DNA from: Treponema sp.
Lineage (GTDB): Bacteria; Spirochaetota; Spirochaetia; Treponematales; Treponemataceae
Direction of reading: 5' to 3'
Assembly: GCA_024696155.1 (NCBI GenBank)
Contig: JAILHD010000021.1
Location: 1-43,934, forward strand
Length of the DNA stretch: 43,934 nucleotides
The position numbers were made by a program, and so were the translations under genes. Shown here piece by piece: positions 42,308-43,934 of this stretch (the stretch's first letter is position 1; each line of letters starts with the position of its first letter). The notes under the pieces are model-generated. The model was not told the origin of the DNA, ran no database searches, and worked only from the letters and a program-made list of their open reading frames with translations.

Positions 42308-42366
42308 AATAATACCAGATTTATAAATCAACTGTATTTTATTTTTAATGTGAATTTGGTATTATT
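42308..42366 (+). promoter_or_regulatory. Inverted repeat in the metG leader
   Basis: AATAATACCA (42308-42317) and TGGTATTATT (42357-42366) are perfect inverted 10-mers, extended to about 14 with one mismatch, with roughly 39 bases between. It lies 54 bases before the metG ATG and may be an operator or a leader stem. It does not match a T-box. Confidence 0.4.
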
Positions 42367-42419
42367 AGAAATTACTATTTGCATTGTTACTTTAAAAAAA
42401 ATAATAATAAGGAAGAAAA

Positions 42420-43934
42420 ATGAACAGACGACTTATCACAGCAGCTTTACCTTACGTTAATAACATTCCACATTTGGGAAATATAATTCAGTCGCTTTCG
42501 GGCGATGTTTTTGCGCGTTTCTGCCGCAGCCGTGGTTACGACACACTTTATGTTTGTGGTGTTGATGAATACGGTACTGCAACCGAAACTAAGGCTCTTG
42601 AAGAAAAGACTGAGCCTCGTGCTCTCTGCGACCACTATTATGGCGAGCACACAAAAATCTACGAATGGTTTAAAATTGATTTTGATAAATTCGGCCGTAC
42701 TTCAAACGAACAGTGTACTGAAATTACTCAGTCACTTTTCAATGACCTGGACAAGGCCGGCCTTATTCACGAGCATGTAAACAAGCAGCTTTTCTGTCCT
42801 CACTGTAACATGTTCCTTGCAGACCGCTATGTTGACGGAACCTGCCCTAAGTGCGGTTACGAAAAGGCTCGCGGTGACCAGTGCGATAAGTGTGGTTCTC
42901 TGCTTGATCCTACTGAACTTAAAGAGCCTCGCTGTCATACCTGCGGCGGAACTCCGGAAGTTCGCGAAACAAAACACCTTTATATCGACCTTCCTGCAAT
43001 GAGCGGTAAACTCAATGAATGGATGGAAAAGGCTAGTGTAGAAGGCCGCTGGGCTGACAATGCCATCAACATGACTAAGGCCTGGATCCGCGACGGTCTT
43101 CAGGAACGCGCAATTACCCGCGATCTAAAATGGGGTATTCCTGTTCCAAAGCCTGGTTATGAAAATAAGGTATTCTACGTTTGGTTTAATGCGCCAATCG
43201 GATATATTTCAATCACAAAGCAGCTGGCTGATGAGCTTGTTAAGGCCGGCAAGCAGAGCTTTGACTGGAAGAGCTGGTGGATTCCAAGCGAATCAGAAGA
43301 GGGCAAGAATAAGCCTAAGGTTGATCTCTTCCAGTTTATCGGTAAAGACAATATTCCTTTCCACACTGTTGTTTTCCCTTGTACAATGTTAGGCTCTCCT
43401 CACGAGTGGACAAAGCTTCATCACATGTCTTCAACAGAGTTCCTGAATTACGAGGATGGAAAGTTCTCTAAGAGTCTTGGTGTTGGTGTATTTGGTTCGG
43501 ACGCTATTGAGAGCGGAATCCCAGCTGATGCATGGCGTTTCTACATTTTCTATAACCGCCCTGAAAAGCAGGATTATCAGTTCACCTGGAAAGACTTTAT
43601 GGAAAAGCTTAACGGCGAGCTGATTGGTAATCTTGGAAACCTTGTAAACCGCACACTCCTCTTTGTAAATAAATACTATGAAGGAAAGATTCCGGATAGC
43701 CCAGTTGATGAAGAGCTTTGGACAAAGGTTCGCGAGCTCGAGGCTAAGACAACTGCATCACTTGAATGGGCTGATTTGAAAGACGCTTTCCATACAATGT
43801 TTGAGATTTCTGATATCTGTAACAAGAAGTTCCAGGCAACTGAGCCTTGGAAGGCACGTACAGAAAATCCTGCTGTAGCTGAAAGCCTTATCCACAACCT
43901 CTGTTATGTAATTAAGGATTTGATGATTATGATG
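42420..43934 (+). CDS. metG: Methionyl-tRNA synthetase (3' end beyond window)
   Basis: The frame from ATG 42420 is open to the window end (505 codons). The class I signature is PYVNNIPHLGN (HIGH type, 11-21), followed by the zinc-knuckle cysteines FCPHC, TCPKC, CDKC and CHTCG, and KFSKS (in DGKFSKSLG). It charges tRNA-Met with methionine for translation. GGAAG precedes the start. The anticodon-binding and C-terminal parts lie outside the window. Confidence 0.95.
   Translation, partial: MNRRLITAALPYVNNIPHLGNIIQSLSGDVFARFCRSRGYDTLYVCGVDEYGTATETKALEEKTEPRALCDHYYGEHTKIYEWFKIDFDKFGRTSNEQCTEITQSLFNDLDKAGLIHEHVNKQLFCPHCNMFLADRYVDGTCPKCGYEKARGDQCDKCGSLLDPTELKEPRCHTCGGTPEVRETKHLYIDLPAMSGKLNEWMEKASVEGRWADNAINMTKAWIRDGLQERAITRDLKWGIPVPKPGYENKVFYVWFNAPIGYISITKQLADELVKAGKQSFDWKSWWIPSESEEGKNKPKVDLFQFIGKDNIPFHTVVFPCTMLGSPHEWTKLHHMSSTEFLNYEDGKFSKSLGVGVFGSDAIESGIPADAWRFYIFYNRPEKQDYQFTWKDFMEKLNGELIGNLGNLVNRTLLFVNKYYEGKIPDSPVDEELWTKVRELEAKTTASLEWADLKDAFHTMFEISDICNKKFQATEPWKARTENPAVAESLIHNLCYVIKDLMIMM

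Noticed and set aside
42370..42419. T-box leader for metG
   Set aside because: No T-box consensus sequence or specifier stem is present in the leader.
1..43934. CRISPR array, insertion sequence or prophage genes
   Set aside because: No regularly spaced repeats, transposase, integrase or phage structural genes were seen.

Overview
The window looks like chromosomal DNA from a spirochaete, most likely a gut or rumen Treponema. This is inferred from an AT-rich coding style, a P83/100-family antigen gene, a spirochaete-like mix of TPR, HD-GYP and chemotaxis genes, and an rpsF-ssb-rpsR-rplI-dnaB block. No database search was possible, so species-level identity is not claimed.

Layout. 1-635 is a gene-free, G-rich and repeat-rich stretch, followed by a small VOC-domain gene. 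At 1170-1333 there is a compact transcription unit (promoter, tRNA-like domain resembling the two ends of tmRNA, terminator) with no room for the mRNA part of tmRNA. 1.9-5.1 kb is an accessory patch: a HIRAN-domain protein plus a small ORF on the minus strand, divergent from a membrane protein and a WYL regulator, with an inverted repeat between them. 5.3-9.2 kb holds two signalling genes, a dCache chemoreceptor and a membrane HD-GYP phosphodiesterase. 9.2-13.9 kb is metabolic: a purine permease, leuD, leuC, a glycerate-dehydrogenase-like enzyme and a small HMA-fold protein without the metal-binding cysteines. 14-19.4 kb is a four-gene alpha-galactoside operon (GH36, a GT28-like protein, a TetR regulator and a GPH sugar transporter) with a perfect palindrome at its promoter.

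19.4-24 kb holds rlmN, a TPR protein, a small helical protein, rsmD and a secreted ankyrin protein, all on the minus strand. 24-27.5 kb is the ribosomal protein, SSB and DnaB block, with a structured leader that fits the S6:S18 autoregulatory motif. 27.6-30.3 kb is a CDF metal exporter behind the P83/100 gene. 30.6-35.1 kb encodes an envelope set: a trypsin-like protease joined to a likely beta-barrel, a lipoprotein, a secreted protein and an OmpA-like protein. Then come an HD-domain protein, a broken GH5-GT2-PilZ fusion gene, a ferric-iron-type ABC transporter operon and the first 505 codons of metG, which runs off the window.

The strongest unusual signals are: (1) the mini-tmRNA-like RNA at 1223-1299; (2) the GH5 cellulase / cellulose-synthase-like / PilZ fusion at 35849-38542, which is continuous in one frame but interrupted by two single nonsense codons and an in-frame loss of the catalytic half of the GT2 domain; (3) the protease-barrel fusion; (4) the galactoside operon containing a GT28-like protein; and (5) several genes with no ribosome binding site and a -10 element 6-9 bases from the start codon, which suggests leaderless mRNAs.
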